A DNA stretch of 33,972 nucleotides from Candidatus Moraniibacteriota bacterium (GTDB lineage Bacteria; Patescibacteriota; Minisyncoccia; Moranbacterales; UBA1568): positions 1 to 33,972 of the forward strand of contig CAIOMK010000025.1 in the NCBI GenBank assembly GCA_903859375.1, in the 5' to 3' direction. The notes beneath the pieces are model-generated. The model saw only the letters and a program-made list of their open reading frames with translations. It did no database searches and had not been told where the DNA came from. Position numbers and translations under genes: made by a program. Position 1 is the stretch's first letter. Each line of letters begins with the position of its first letter. Of this stretch, positions 7,857 to 16,923 are shown one piece after another.

Positions 7857-8357
7857 CTACACACTGTTCCGGCAAAAATCAAGATCGACGCCCGGAGTCT
7901 CTCCTAGGTCCAAAAGAATTTTCCTCGCGATCCGCTCCGCGCCCGACTCTTTTGAGTCGAGTTGGTTAACGGCGTATTTCGCCTGCCAGACAATCGAGTC
8001 CGCCTCAGAAAATGATTTGAGATCATTCGCATACAAAGAGAGACCGAAGCGTACGATAATCGGCGGTATTTTTTCGCAATATTTTTCAATCTCGATAATC
8101 AAATAGTCACGGAATTTTCTCGATGGTTTAAGGTACGGAAGAAAATTTGAGTATTCGTCTATGACCGCAATCGAATCAAATGTCGGCAGACCCTTCTCAA
8201 ATTCACCTGCAAAGACGCTGAGGTGAAGAAACGATATGTTGCGATAATATTCGTCACCACATTTCAAATCCCCTTTTAAGATTATCTCGGCCTTATCACC
8301 GGCAATTTCCGAGTGAAAAAATCGGATATCTCCGAGCATCCGTATTTCTTGCGTCAT
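7857..8357 (-). CDS. Hypothetical protein, 166 residues
   Basis: I do not recognise this family. It is predicted soluble, with no signal peptide or membrane segment. The N-terminal half looks beta-rich (MLGDIRFFHSEIAGDKAEIILKGDL), the middle has DSIAVIDEYSNFLPYLKPSRKFRDYL, and the C-terminal part is helical with ADSIVWQAKYAVNQLDS. It has a strong AGGAGG 5 bases before its ATG, its own candidate promoter and its own terminator, so it seems to be an independently expressed single gene. It differs in style from the SD-poor genes around it, which could reflect strong regulated expression or more recent acquisition. Confidence 0.7.
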   Translation of the reverse strand: MTQEIRMLGDIRFFHSEIAGDKAEIILKGDLKCGDEYYRNISFLHLSVFAGEFEKGLPTFDSIAVIDEYSNFLPYLKPSRKFRDYLIIEIEKYCEKIPPIIVRFGLSLYANDLKSFSEADSIVWQAKYAVNQLDSKESGAERIARKILLDLGETPGVDLDFCRNSV

Positions 8358-8413
8358 AACAGCCTCCTGTTTTTTTGGTTAATAGTTTCAAGATTTGTTA
8401 AACAACACATGGT

Positions 8414-8460
8414 CGTCAGATGACGGCAAACTATAATAGCATACCGTACATACCCGTCAA
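8414..8460 (-). promoter_or_regulatory. Candidate promoter and operator of the 166-residue orphan gene
   Basis: On the minus strand TTGACG (8455-8460) is 16 bases from TATTAT (8433-8438), with an overlapping TATAGT at 8430-8435. A 12-base inverted repeat, CGTCA-GA-TGACG (8414-8425), sits at the expected start of transcription. ATACCCGTCA occurs twice, at 8450-8459 and 8484-8493, as a further possible protein site. Confidence 0.45.
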
Positions 8461-8512
8461 TTATCTGTCCCCAACAACGGGAAATACCCGTCATGGATGA
8501 GAAAAAGAGGAG

Positions 8513-9112
8513 CTACTTGCCCCCCTTTTTGGTTGTTTTCGTTTCGGACTTCTTGAAGTTGAGATACATCTTCGACGCGACCGGTTTCTTGTCACCGAAG
8601 TATTTGGAGTTGAGGCCCTTGGAGCCGTACGGCCGATCACACGGCGATGAAAGTGGTTCGAATGCAATCTGTCCGATGGACATCCCATAGTGGAGCTTGA
8701 TCGGCAGACGTCCCGCGTTGAAAAGCTCGAGCGTGAGGTGAAGAGAGTTGCCCGGATCGAGGTATCCCGCGGTCGTATGAATGATGAGTCCGAGTCGACC
8801 AAGGGAGCTCTTGCCCTCGAGGCGACCGACGAAACTGTCAGACACGCCCGTCTCTTCAAAAATCAGTCCGAGTGCGAACTCTCCCGGATGCAAGATGAAC
8901 GGTTCGTTCTTTTTCATCTCCACCGGTTTCATGAGGCCTTCTGCCGGTGCCTTCGGATCGATGACGAAATTGTGTGTGGTATCGAACACGAGAAATTGCC
9001 GATCGAGATGCAGATCGACGCTCGCCGGTTGCACGTACTTCCGATTGAACGGTTTGATGATGATGCCACCCTTTTTCTGTTCCTTGATGATGTCGCGATC
9101 TGAAAGAATCAT
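8513..9112 (-). CDS. dcd: dCTP deaminase
   Basis: The 199-residue protein matches dCTP deaminases of the dUTPase fold. GRLEGKSSLGRLGLI (97-110) is the nucleotide-binding block. TAGYLDPG (114-121) and TLELFN (127-132) follow, with Glu129 at the catalytic position. It would deaminate dCTP to dUTP; members of the bifunctional branch go on to dUMP, which I cannot exclude, though a separate dut is 5 kb away. The reading frame stays open upstream to 9328, but only across repeats and the rplA terminator. The ATG at 9112 gives the standard MILSD start. It closes a dCTP-to-dTTP route with dut, the ThyX-like protein and the kinases. Confidence 0.94.
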   Translation of the reverse strand: MILSDRDIIKEQKKGGIIIKPFNRKYVQPASVDLHLDRQFLVFDTTHNFVIDPKAPAEGLMKPVEMKKNEPFILHPGEFALGLIFEETGVSDSFVGRLEGKSSLGRLGLIIHTTAGYLDPGNSLHLTLELFNAGRLPIKLHYGMSIGQIAFEPLSSPCDRPYGSKGLNSKYFGDKKPVASKMYLNFKKSETKTTKKGGK

Positions 9113-9120
9113 AGACGGAT

Positions 9121-9200
9121 AATTAAAAGTCAAAAGTCGAAAGTCAAAAGTCAGGAGGCCGTAGTCCACGGTCGAAAGTTGAACGTTGAACGTCAATCGA
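9121..9200. repeat. AAAAGTC-type word repeats upstream of dcd
   Basis: About 9124-9153 contains four near-identical seven-base words (AAAAGTC, GAAAGTC, AAAAGTC). AAAGTTGAACGTTGAACGTC follows. The construction is the same heptamer type as at 16-260, with a different word. The remainder of the gap to 9286 shows no gene. Confidence 0.65.
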
Positions 9201-9286
9201 TGTTTGATGGACTTGTATGAACCGTATGGACTTGTGACGTGAAACGTGTGGTGTGCGACTGCTACGTATCTGTCCCATTCTACATC

Positions 9287-9317
9287 AAAAAACGGACCCG
9301 GGAAAGGGTCCGTTTTT
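9287..9317 (-). terminator. Terminator of the secE-nusG-rplK-rplA operon
   Basis: A near-perfect stem (AAACGGACCC / GGGTCCGTTT, 5-6-base loop) with T runs on both strands starts 18 bases after the rplA stop. It ends the ribosomal protein operon before dcd. Confidence 0.9.
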
Positions 9318-9334
9318 CTCTTATACAAGCGCTA

Positions 9335-10033
9335 TTATGAGAGTTTCACGGAAACGCCGGGGCCCATCGTCGAGCACAGCGTGATGGATTTCACGAACTT
9401 GCCCTTCGCCGATTCCGGCTTGGCTTTCCTGATCGTATCGTTGAAAGTCTCGAAGTTCGCAGTGAGTTCTTCGGCCGTGAATGAAAGCTTCCCGATGACC
9501 TGATGAATGTTTCCGGAGTCATCATTCTTGAAACTCGCTTTCTTTCCTTTGGAGAGCATCTCTACCGCCTCGGAGATCTTCGTGGTGACCGTCTCGTTCT
9601 TCGGGGACGGCATCAGACCTTTCGGGCCGAGGATCTTCGCGACCGTCGCGAGCTTGGGCATCATGTCGGGCGTCGCGAGCAGGATATCGAATGTGGCACC
9701 CGGGACAAGTGTCCCGTCTTTGATGGCCGCGACGATTTCTTCGCCACCGATCAATACCGCACCGGCTTCCTTGGCTTCCTTGATCTTGTCGGCCGCATTC
9801 GTCACGACGGCGACCTTCTTGACCCGACCGGTACCGTACGGCAGGACGACAGTCGCGCGGACCGACTCATCCGACTTCTTCGCGTTGATATTCAAACGGA
9901 CATGCACCTCGACCGATTCGTCGAATTTCGCGATGGCATTGCCTTTGACGAAAGCGATCGCCTCCTCAAGGGTGTATTCCTGCTTCCTCACGATCTTCTC
10001 CGCTGCCTGACGATATTTCTTACCGTATTTCAT
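9335..10033 (-). CDS. rplA: 50S ribosomal protein L1
   Basis: This 232-residue protein has the L1 layout: MKYGKKYRQAAEKI at the start, ESVEVHVRLNINAKKSDESVRATVVLPYGTG-type sequence in domain I, and domain II with GPKGLMPSPKNETVT, the family signature. It binds 23S rRNA at the L1 stalk and in many bacteria represses its own mRNA. The open frame continues upstream to 10087, but the ATG at 10033 matches the family start. It is last in the operon after rplK. A short hairpin (GGACC/GGTCC, 10062-10074) lies in the rplK-rplA gap and may be a regulatory site. Confidence 0.97.
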   Translation of the reverse strand: MKYGKKYRQAAEKIVRKQEYTLEEAIAFVKGNAIAKFDESVEVHVRLNINAKKSDESVRATVVLPYGTGRVKKVAVVTNAADKIKEAKEAGAVLIGGEEIVAAIKDGTLVPGATFDILLATPDMMPKLATVAKILGPKGLMPSPKNETVTTKISEAVEMLSKGKKASFKNDDSGNIHQVIGKLSFTAEELTANFETFNDTIRKAKPESAKGKFVKSITLCSTMGPGVSVKLS

Positions 10034-10099
10034 AGTATTGTCGTTCGTGGTGATAACGATGGGACCGACGGTCCGCACCTCCCACAAAATTAATTATTT

Positions 10100-10165
10100 G
10101 CGACCAGCTTCATCTTTGTAGCTTCGTGAGCTTCTTTTTTCGAAAAGCTTTTACAGCTTCGGGAT
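10100..10165 (-). repeat. GAAGCT word repeats in the rplK-rplA gap
   Basis: The minus strand carries GAAGCT four times in about 60 bases just after the rplK stop. Small competing hairpins are possible (AAGCT/AGCTT), but no clean terminator forms. It resembles the other word-repeat gaps in being built from one short word. Confidence 0.5.
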
Positions 10166-10591
10166 CTACCCCTCTATCTTGATACCCATCGAGCGGGCGG
10201 TGCCGGCGATGATTTTCGCTGCGGCCTCCACGTCGTTCGCGTTGAGGTCTGACATCTTCTGTTCCGCGATGACAAAGAGCTGTTCTTTGGTCACGGTGCC
10301 AACTTTGTCCTTCTTCGGGTTCGCCGCGCCCTTCTCCGCCTTGGCTGCCTTCTTCAGGAGTTCGGCTGCCGGGGATGTCTTGAGCACGAAATCGAATGTA
10401 CGATCCTCGTAGACCGTGATTTCCGCAGGGATGATGTCTCCCATACGGTCTTTGGTCGCCTCGTTGAACTGCATGCAGAATCCCTGGATATTGAGTCCAT
10501 GCTGACCGAGCGCCGGACCGACCGGCGGAGCCGGGTTCGCCTTGCCTCCCGGAATCTGCAGTTTGACGACTGTCTTGATTGCTTTTGCCAT
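10166..10591 (-). CDS. rplK: 50S ribosomal protein L11
   Basis: This 141-residue protein has the L11 N-terminal domain with [20 protein letters not shown] (13-32), the proline-rich segment that meets the GTPase-associated centre. The C-terminal rRNA-binding domain ends [17 protein letters not shown]. It forms the stalk base where EF-G and release factors act. It follows nusG and precedes rplA in the usual bacterial order; rplJ, rplL and rpoB are not next to rplA here. The start has only a weak AAGAGAG upstream. Confidence 0.98.
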   Translation of the reverse strand: MAKAIKTVVKLQIPGGKANPAPPVGPALGQHGLNIQGFCMQFNEATKDRMGDIIPAEITVYEDRTFDFVLKTSPAAELLKKAAKAEKGAANPKKDKVGTVTKEQLFVIAEQKMSDLNANDVEAAAKIIAGTARSMGIKIEG

Positions 10592-10651
10592 ACTCTCTTG
10601 AAATATTTCCGATACCGGTCCGACAGACCGATCTCCGGAGTCTTAATGTAT

Positions 10652-11197
10652 TTATGCCTTCTTCACCTGGAGGAAATCGAGTTCCACCGGCGTCTCGCGT
10701 CCGAAAAGGGACACGAACACCTTGAGTTTCCCCTTCTCCTCATCCACCTCCTCGACCTTGCCATCAAAATTCTTGAATGGGCCATCAACTACCTTCACGA
10801 CGTCACCCTTTCTGACATCAACCTTGAATTTCGGCTCGGAAACACCCATCCGTTTCTTGAGAGCATCGATTTCCTTGGAGTCGATCGGGGTCGGCGTCGT
10901 GCCGAGACCGATGAAACCGGTGACATTCGGGGTGTTGCGGACCACATACCATGACGCGTCCGTCACCATCATGTCCACGAGCACGTATCCGGGATAGATG
11001 CGCTCCTCGACGGTCACGCGCTTCCCCGCCTTGATCTTGATCTTCTTCTCCTTCGGGACGAGGATGTCGAAGATATAGTCCTGCATGTCCATGGACTCGA
11101 TACGCTGGCGGAGATTCCGGGCGACATTGTCCTCATATCCGGAATACGTATGGAGCACGTACCAGGCCCGACCGTGATGTTGTGTCTGCTTCGCCAT
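10652..11197 (-). CDS. nusG: Transcription antitermination factor NusG
   Basis: The 181 residues hold an N-terminal NGN domain (about 10-115, starting AWYVLHTYSGYEDNVARNL) and a C-terminal KOW domain (KGDVVKVVDGPFKNFDGKV, about 129-147). NusG binds RNA polymerase, raises processivity and links it to ribosomes or Rho. The position between secE and rplK is canonical. No Shine-Dalgarno is visible; it starts 33 bases after secE stops. Confidence 0.97.
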   Translation of the reverse strand: MAKQTQHHGRAWYVLHTYSGYEDNVARNLRQRIESMDMQDYIFDILVPKEKKIKIKAGKRVTVEERIYPGYVLVDMMVTDASWYVVRNTPNVTGFIGLGTTPTPIDSKEIDALKKRMGVSEPKFKVDVRKGDVVKVVDGPFKNFDGKVEEVDEEKGKLKVFVSLFGRETPVELDFLQVKKA

Positions 11198-11230
11198 AAT
11201 ACTTGGAAAAAAAGAAACGTTTATCGACTA

Positions 11231-11413
11231 TTAAAAGAGAAACTTTTTCGCGAGAGTTTCGAATGCGAAATCCAGCAATCCGAGAAAAATGGCCGTCGAA
11301 AACGAAATACCGAGTACGATGACCGTATCCCGGATCATCCGCTCTTTCGTCGGCCAGACGACCTTGAGCAGCTCCGTCTTCGCTTCCTTGAGAAATTCGA
11401 TGGGGTTCGGCAT
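11231..11413 (-). CDS. secE: Preprotein translocase subunit SecE
   Basis: This 60-residue, single-span SecE starts MPNPIEFLKEAKTELLKVVWPTKE, with the amphipathic helix and the conserved VVWPTKE turn. One membrane helix (about 34-52) follows. It clamps SecY in the inner-membrane translocon. The frame is open upstream to 11488, but that would cross the promoter and leader hairpin. The ATG at 11413 has AGGAAA 3 bases upstream and gives the usual length. It leads the secE-nusG-rplK-rplA operon. Confidence 0.95.
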   Translation of the reverse strand: MPNPIEFLKEAKTELLKVVWPTKERMIRDTVIVLGISFSTAIFLGLLDFAFETLAKKFLF

Positions 11414-11426
11414 AATTTCCTGTTTC

Positions 11427-11449
11427 AAAAAAAGCCCGTACAGGCTTTC
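11427..11449 (-). terminator. Terminator-like hairpin in the secE leader
   Basis: On the minus strand AAAGCC, a 6-base loop and GGCTTT are followed by a run of seven Ts. The hairpin starts only about 4 bases after the predicted transcription start and ends 13 bases before the secE ATG. It therefore lies inside the operon leader and could act as an attenuator or a 5' stabilising hairpin, or stop read-through from gatA. Confidence 0.75.
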
Positions 11450-11459
11450 GTATGGGATA

Positions 11460-11488
11460 AGCATACCAAACCTTGACACTCCTGTCAA
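11460..11488 (-). promoter_or_regulatory. Promoter of the secE-nusG-rplK-rplA operon
   Basis: A perfect TTGACA (11483-11488) is followed after exactly 17 bases by TATGCT (11460-11465). The start would be near 11453, giving a leader of about 40 bases. The -35 box is one arm of a perfect inverted repeat, TTGACA-4-TGTCAA (11473-11488), a possible operator. Confidence 0.8.
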
Positions 11489-11512
11489 TCGAAATCAGAA
11501 TTCCACCAAAAT

Positions 11513-11683
11513 TCACGCCTCTGTGCCACCGCCCTGAATGATAGCGAGTGTCCTTTTGACCGCATCTTCGGCATTTTCAGCGGGAATCGCCTTCATCCGC
11601 TCACAGGCGTCGAAATACCGGCCGGCCATCTCGTCCCCGCCCACCCGCCGACCCCATCACTCCTATCTGCAGTTTTCTCTTCA
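11513..11683 (-). pseudogene. Deleted remnant of a LOG-like (TIGR00725-type) nucleotide-binding protein gene
   Basis: The start MKRKLQIGVMGSAG is typical of the first strand and loop of LOG-family Rossmann proteins. It reads into an unrelated frame and stops after 27 codons. Another frame of the same stretch reads DEMAGRYFDACERMKAIPAENAEDAVKRTLAI and ends GGGTEA-stop, which resembles the C-terminal helices of the same family (AG-x-Y-D-x-R, then EEAV). Only about 171 bases remain of an expected 500 or more, so the middle, including the PGGxGTxxE region, is gone. The junction is G-rich (about 11630-11650). The family assignment comes from recalled pattern. Confidence 0.6.
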
Positions 11684-11730
11684 TAAGATATAGACAATTC
11701 CTTCCGCACACCGTACGCCGCTCGGTAGGG

Positions 11731-12258
11731 TTAGAGCAATTCCAATTCTTTGAAAAAACTCTCGTAAAACGCCAGGAATTTTTCAGCCTCCTCTTTCGGA
11801 AGCACGAAGTCCGGTTCATGGATGATCCGGTTCCGAATCTTGTGTGCCTCCTGAAGCCGTTCCGAGGAAAGCAACTGGTCCGGCAATATGCGCCCAAGCC
11901 GATCACCGACGTCGCCACCCTTGTATCCTATCTCCCCGAGCATCTCGTCCGCGAGTGCGTCCGCTTCGAGGATGGCGGCCTTGTAATATGATGGGTTTCC
12001 ACTTTCTGTCCGCGCCTTGATCGTCTCCCAGCGTTTCAGGAACCGCGCCGGCGAGATAAGAGGACGTCTCGCACCGAACCGATGTTTCTGCAGTGTCGAT
12101 TGCACGTCATGAAGGTAGAACAGGAACAGGACATCGAGAATCACGACGATACCGAATATCTTGAGGAACATGGTGATCAGAAAATACAAGGCAGATCCTT
12201 CCAGACCATGCCAGAGGAATACCGCCGCCGTCAGTATGGATTGTGTGCTGAATGACAT
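11731..12258 (-). CDS. Membrane protein with HEPN-like C-terminal domain
   Basis: The 175 residues start with hydrophobic helices (about 8-49, two spans or one long hairpin), then a basic loop (QKHRFGARRPL) and a soluble helical domain from about 70. In that domain AHKIRNRIIHEPDF contains R142-N-R-I-I-H147, fitting the R-x4-6-H motif of HEPN domains, which are often RNases; the helix before it (ADALADEMLGEIGYKG) also fits the fold. Which RNA it might act on, if any, is unknown. It starts 11 bases after the gatA stop, so it is probably cotranscribed with ligA-gatC-gatA. It has no Shine-Dalgarno. Confidence 0.65.
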   Translation of the reverse strand: MSFSTQSILTAAVFLWHGLEGSALYFLITMFLKIFGIVVILDVLFLFYLHDVQSTLQKHRFGARRPLISPARFLKRWETIKARTESGNPSYYKAAILEADALADEMLGEIGYKGGDVGDRLGRILPDQLLSSERLQEAHKIRNRIIHEPDFVLPKEEAEKFLAFYESFFKELELL

Positions 12259-12269
12259 TGCGTTCGTTT

Positions 12270-13730
12270 TTATTCCGTGTCACCGACCACAGCCTTTTCA
12301 AATGCGTCCGCCGCACGAAGCAGTGTCTCCTCGTCGAACCATTTTCCCATAAGCTGTCCGCCGAGAGGGAGCGCCTTCCCCGCCTCTTCCATCGTTCCCA
12401 TGGGGAATGATATCGCCGGGATGCCCGCGAGGTTCGCCGTGACCGTGTAGATGTCGGAGAGATACATACTGATAGGGTCATCCGATTTGGCACCGAACCG
12501 GAAGGCTCCCTCGGGTGACGTGGGCGAAAAGATGAGATCGACTTCCTGAAACGCATCAGCGAAATCATGACGGATGAGTGCCCTCACCGCCTGGGCCTTC
12601 TTGTAATATGCGTCATAATAACCGGCCGAGAGCGTGTATGTCCCGAGCATGATGCGTCTTTTCACCTCGTCGCCGAATCCGTAGCTTCGCGTGTCGAGAT
12701 AGGTCTCAAGCAATGTGTCCGATCCGGCGAAGCGCTCGGATTGGTCGTTCGCGGACATCCCGTATCGGATACCGTCGAGTCGGGCGAGGTTGGAACTCAC
12801 TTCGGACGGCATGATAATGTAATACACCGGCAAGGCATACTTCGAATGCGGAAGTGAGATCTCCTTGATCTCCGCACCAAGCGCACGGAACCGTTCGACC
12901 GATTCCGAAAAAACCTTCCGGATCCGCTCATCAAGATTTTCCGAGAGATATTCCTTCGGTATGCCGATCGTGAGTCCGCGTATGTCTCCCGTCAGGAAAT
13001 CCTCGAATCGTTTGCCCTCGCTCTCGGCGGTCGTGACGTCCATCGGATCGTATCCGTAGATTTCGGACAGGACGATTGCCGCGTCCTCGACCGTCGTCGT
13101 CAGCGGACCGATCTGATCGAGCGACGATGCCATGGCGATGAGTCCGTACCGCGAGACGCGTCCATAGGTCGGCTTGAGTCCGACCACCCCGCAGAAAGAT
13201 GCCGGCTGGCGGATAGATCCTCCGGTATCGCTCCCGAGTGCGAATACGGCCATATTGTCCGCGATCGCCGCAGCCGAGCCACCGGAAGAACCGCCCGGGA
13301 CACGATCCGTATCGATCGGATTTTTCGTGAGTTTGTACGCACTCGATTCGGTGGATGACCCCATGGCGAACTCGTCCATGTTCGTCTTGCCCAGCACGAC
13401 CGCGCCGGCTTTTCGAAGCCTGTCGATCACGGTCGCGTCATACGGGGCGGTATAGTTGTCGAGAATCTTCGAGCCGGCGGTCGTCCTTGTCCCGCGCATG
13501 CACATATTGTCCTTCACCGCGCCGGGAATCCCTTCCAAAAGACCGATGGCCTCGCCACGAGAGATCTTCTCATCGACAAGGATCGCTTCGCGTCGGGCTT
13601 CGTCCCCGAGTACCGTAAGATACGCGCCGATATCCCCGTCGCGTTCCGCTATGCGGGCAAGATACGACTCGGCAAGCGCGAGTGCGGTCACGTTCCCATT
13701 CTTCAGTTTTTCGTGCAGTTCTCGGATCAT
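12270..13730 (-). CDS. gatA: Asp-tRNA(Asn)/Glu-tRNA(Gln) amidotransferase subunit A
   Basis: GatA is the glutaminase of GatCAB: it releases ammonia from glutamine for GatB to use. The 486 residues match the amidase-signature family. The Ser-cisSer-Lys triad is in place: Lys73 in GAVKDN, Ser148 in PGGSSGGS and Ser172 in DTGGSIRQP, with the spacing of studied GatA proteins. GRVSRYGLIAMASSLDQIGP follows as expected. It lies 45 bases after gatC and ends beside the membrane HEPN-like gene. The start has no Shine-Dalgarno. Confidence 0.98.
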   Translation of the reverse strand: MIRELHEKLKNGNVTALALAESYLARIAERDGDIGAYLTVLGDEARREAILVDEKISRGEAIGLLEGIPGAVKDNMCMRGTRTTAGSKILDNYTAPYDATVIDRLRKAGAVVLGKTNMDEFAMGSSTESSAYKLTKNPIDTDRVPGGSSGGSAAAIADNMAVFALGSDTGGSIRQPASFCGVVGLKPTYGRVSRYGLIAMASSLDQIGPLTTTVEDAAIVLSEIYGYDPMDVTTAESEGKRFEDFLTGDIRGLTIGIPKEYLSENLDERIRKVFSESVERFRALGAEIKEISLPHSKYALPVYYIIMPSEVSSNLARLDGIRYGMSANDQSERFAGSDTLLETYLDTRSYGFGDEVKRRIMLGTYTLSAGYYDAYYKKAQAVRALIRHDFADAFQEVDLIFSPTSPEGAFRFGAKSDDPISMYLSDIYTVTANLAGIPAISFPMGTMEEAGKALPLGGQLMGKWFDEETLLRAADAFEKAVVGDTE

Positions 13731-13775
13731 ACGTACAGTGAAAAGTCAGGGGACAGTAACCGGGGAATGATTCGA

Positions 13776-14069
13776 TTAAAAGACAGACTTCACCTTCACG
13801 GCGCCGTCCTTCTGTGCGGGAACGTTTTTCAGGATATCCTCGCGACCGAGCGAACCAAACTCCGCCACACGATCTTCACGCGTGTCGTTCTCCTTTACGG
13901 GAATACCGTTTCCGATCCGCTCCTTGGACAGATCAAGTTCCTCGAGCTCATTGAAAAAATCAAGGACGCCGGAAAGATCCTTCCGATATTTCTCCGTCTC
14001 GACTTCGGTAAGACCGATTCGGGCGAGGAGCGCGATGTGTTTCACTTCTTCGGTCGTCAGCATGGTCAT
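13776..14069 (-). CDS. gatC: Asp-tRNA(Asn)/Glu-tRNA(Gln) amidotransferase subunit C
   Basis: The 97-residue protein starts TTEEVKHIALLARIGLTEVE, the GatC hallmark, and continues with the helix and the extended strap that wraps GatA and GatB (LDLSKERIGNGIPVKENDTREDRV). It stabilises the complex and has no catalytic residues of its own. A second in-frame ATG at 14063 is an equally good start. It lies 22 bases after ligA and 45 before gatA. Confidence 0.95.
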   Translation of the reverse strand: MTMLTTEEVKHIALLARIGLTEVETEKYRKDLSGVLDFFNELEELDLSKERIGNGIPVKENDTREDRVAEFGSLGREDILKNVPAQKDGAVKVKSVF

Positions 14070-14091
14070 ATCGGTTCGTTATCAGTCATCG

Positions 14092-16296
<2,205 letters not shown>

Positions 16297-16914
16297 TCAG
16301 AGACTCCCGACATACTGATAGTCGCGAAGCGAGACCGTGGTCTGGATATCTTCTTTTTTCACGCTCGCCGCGTCCTTCTGTACACTGAAGAAGATGGTGA
16401 CCCGTCCCAAGTGTTTCGGGGTGAAAGTAGAGGGATTGACCGTAAATGAACCGGTGATAGACCCTGTTGAAGAGGTCAGATTCGTCCATGTGCACGTAGC
16501 ATCTCCGCAACCGGCCAGCACACCCTGGTTGCATCGCACGGTGATGACATCGGATACCCCTGCCGCATAGGTGATAGTGCTCGAAGGGACAGACTTCCAT
16601 CGCTCCCGAAGAACGGAACCATTGAAATTATATTCGATGCAACGTTCCGAGGAATAATCGTAAAATATGATATTCTGTGACGATGCGGTCGTGGCTACCG
16701 TACTCGTCCTCAGATATTTCGCGAGCGTGTTCATTGCATACTGCGCCGTGTCGAGATTTCGCTGCAGTTCACGCGAATTCCCAAAGGCGGAGAACCCCGA
16801 AGCGAACGTCGCCGACAGCGAGGCCACCATGATGGAAAAGACGCCGATCGAGACGACCATTTCCACAAGCGTGAATCCTTGAAGTTTCTTTGCTCCTTTT
16901 GTTTCCTTGCTCAT
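16297..16914 (-). CDS. Minor prepilin, PilW-like
   Basis: This 205-residue protein has a type III signal peptide: a short basic leader, then QGFTLVEMVVSIGVFSIMVASL, with the Gly-Phe cleavage site and Glu5 of the mature chain. The hydrophobic helix is followed by a globular domain with five cysteines (CIEY, CNQG, CGDA, CTWT pattern). PilD would cleave and methylate it; minor pilins of this type prime pilus assembly. It is the last gene of the set, 9 bases after the PilV-like gene. The PilW label rests on length and position only. Confidence 0.85.
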   Translation of the reverse strand: MSKETKGAKKLQGFTLVEMVVSIGVFSIMVASLSATFASGFSAFGNSRELQRNLDTAQYAMNTLAKYLRTSTVATTASSQNIIFYDYSSERCIEYNFNGSVLRERWKSVPSSTITYAAGVSDVITVRCNQGVLAGCGDATCTWTNLTSSTGSITGSFTVNPSTFTPKHLGRVTIFFSVQKDAASVKKEDIQTTVSLRDYQYVGSL

Positions 16915-16923
16915 ACGGTTTTA

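Noticed and set aside
9113-9328. N-terminal extension of dcd
   Set aside because: It would translate the AAAAGTC repeats and the rplA terminator; the family start is MILSD at 9112.
11601-11918. 105-residue minus-strand open frame as a gene
   Set aside because: Its first part overlaps the HEPN-like gene in another frame; only the last 27 codons match the LOG start, so I treat it as part of the pseudogene.
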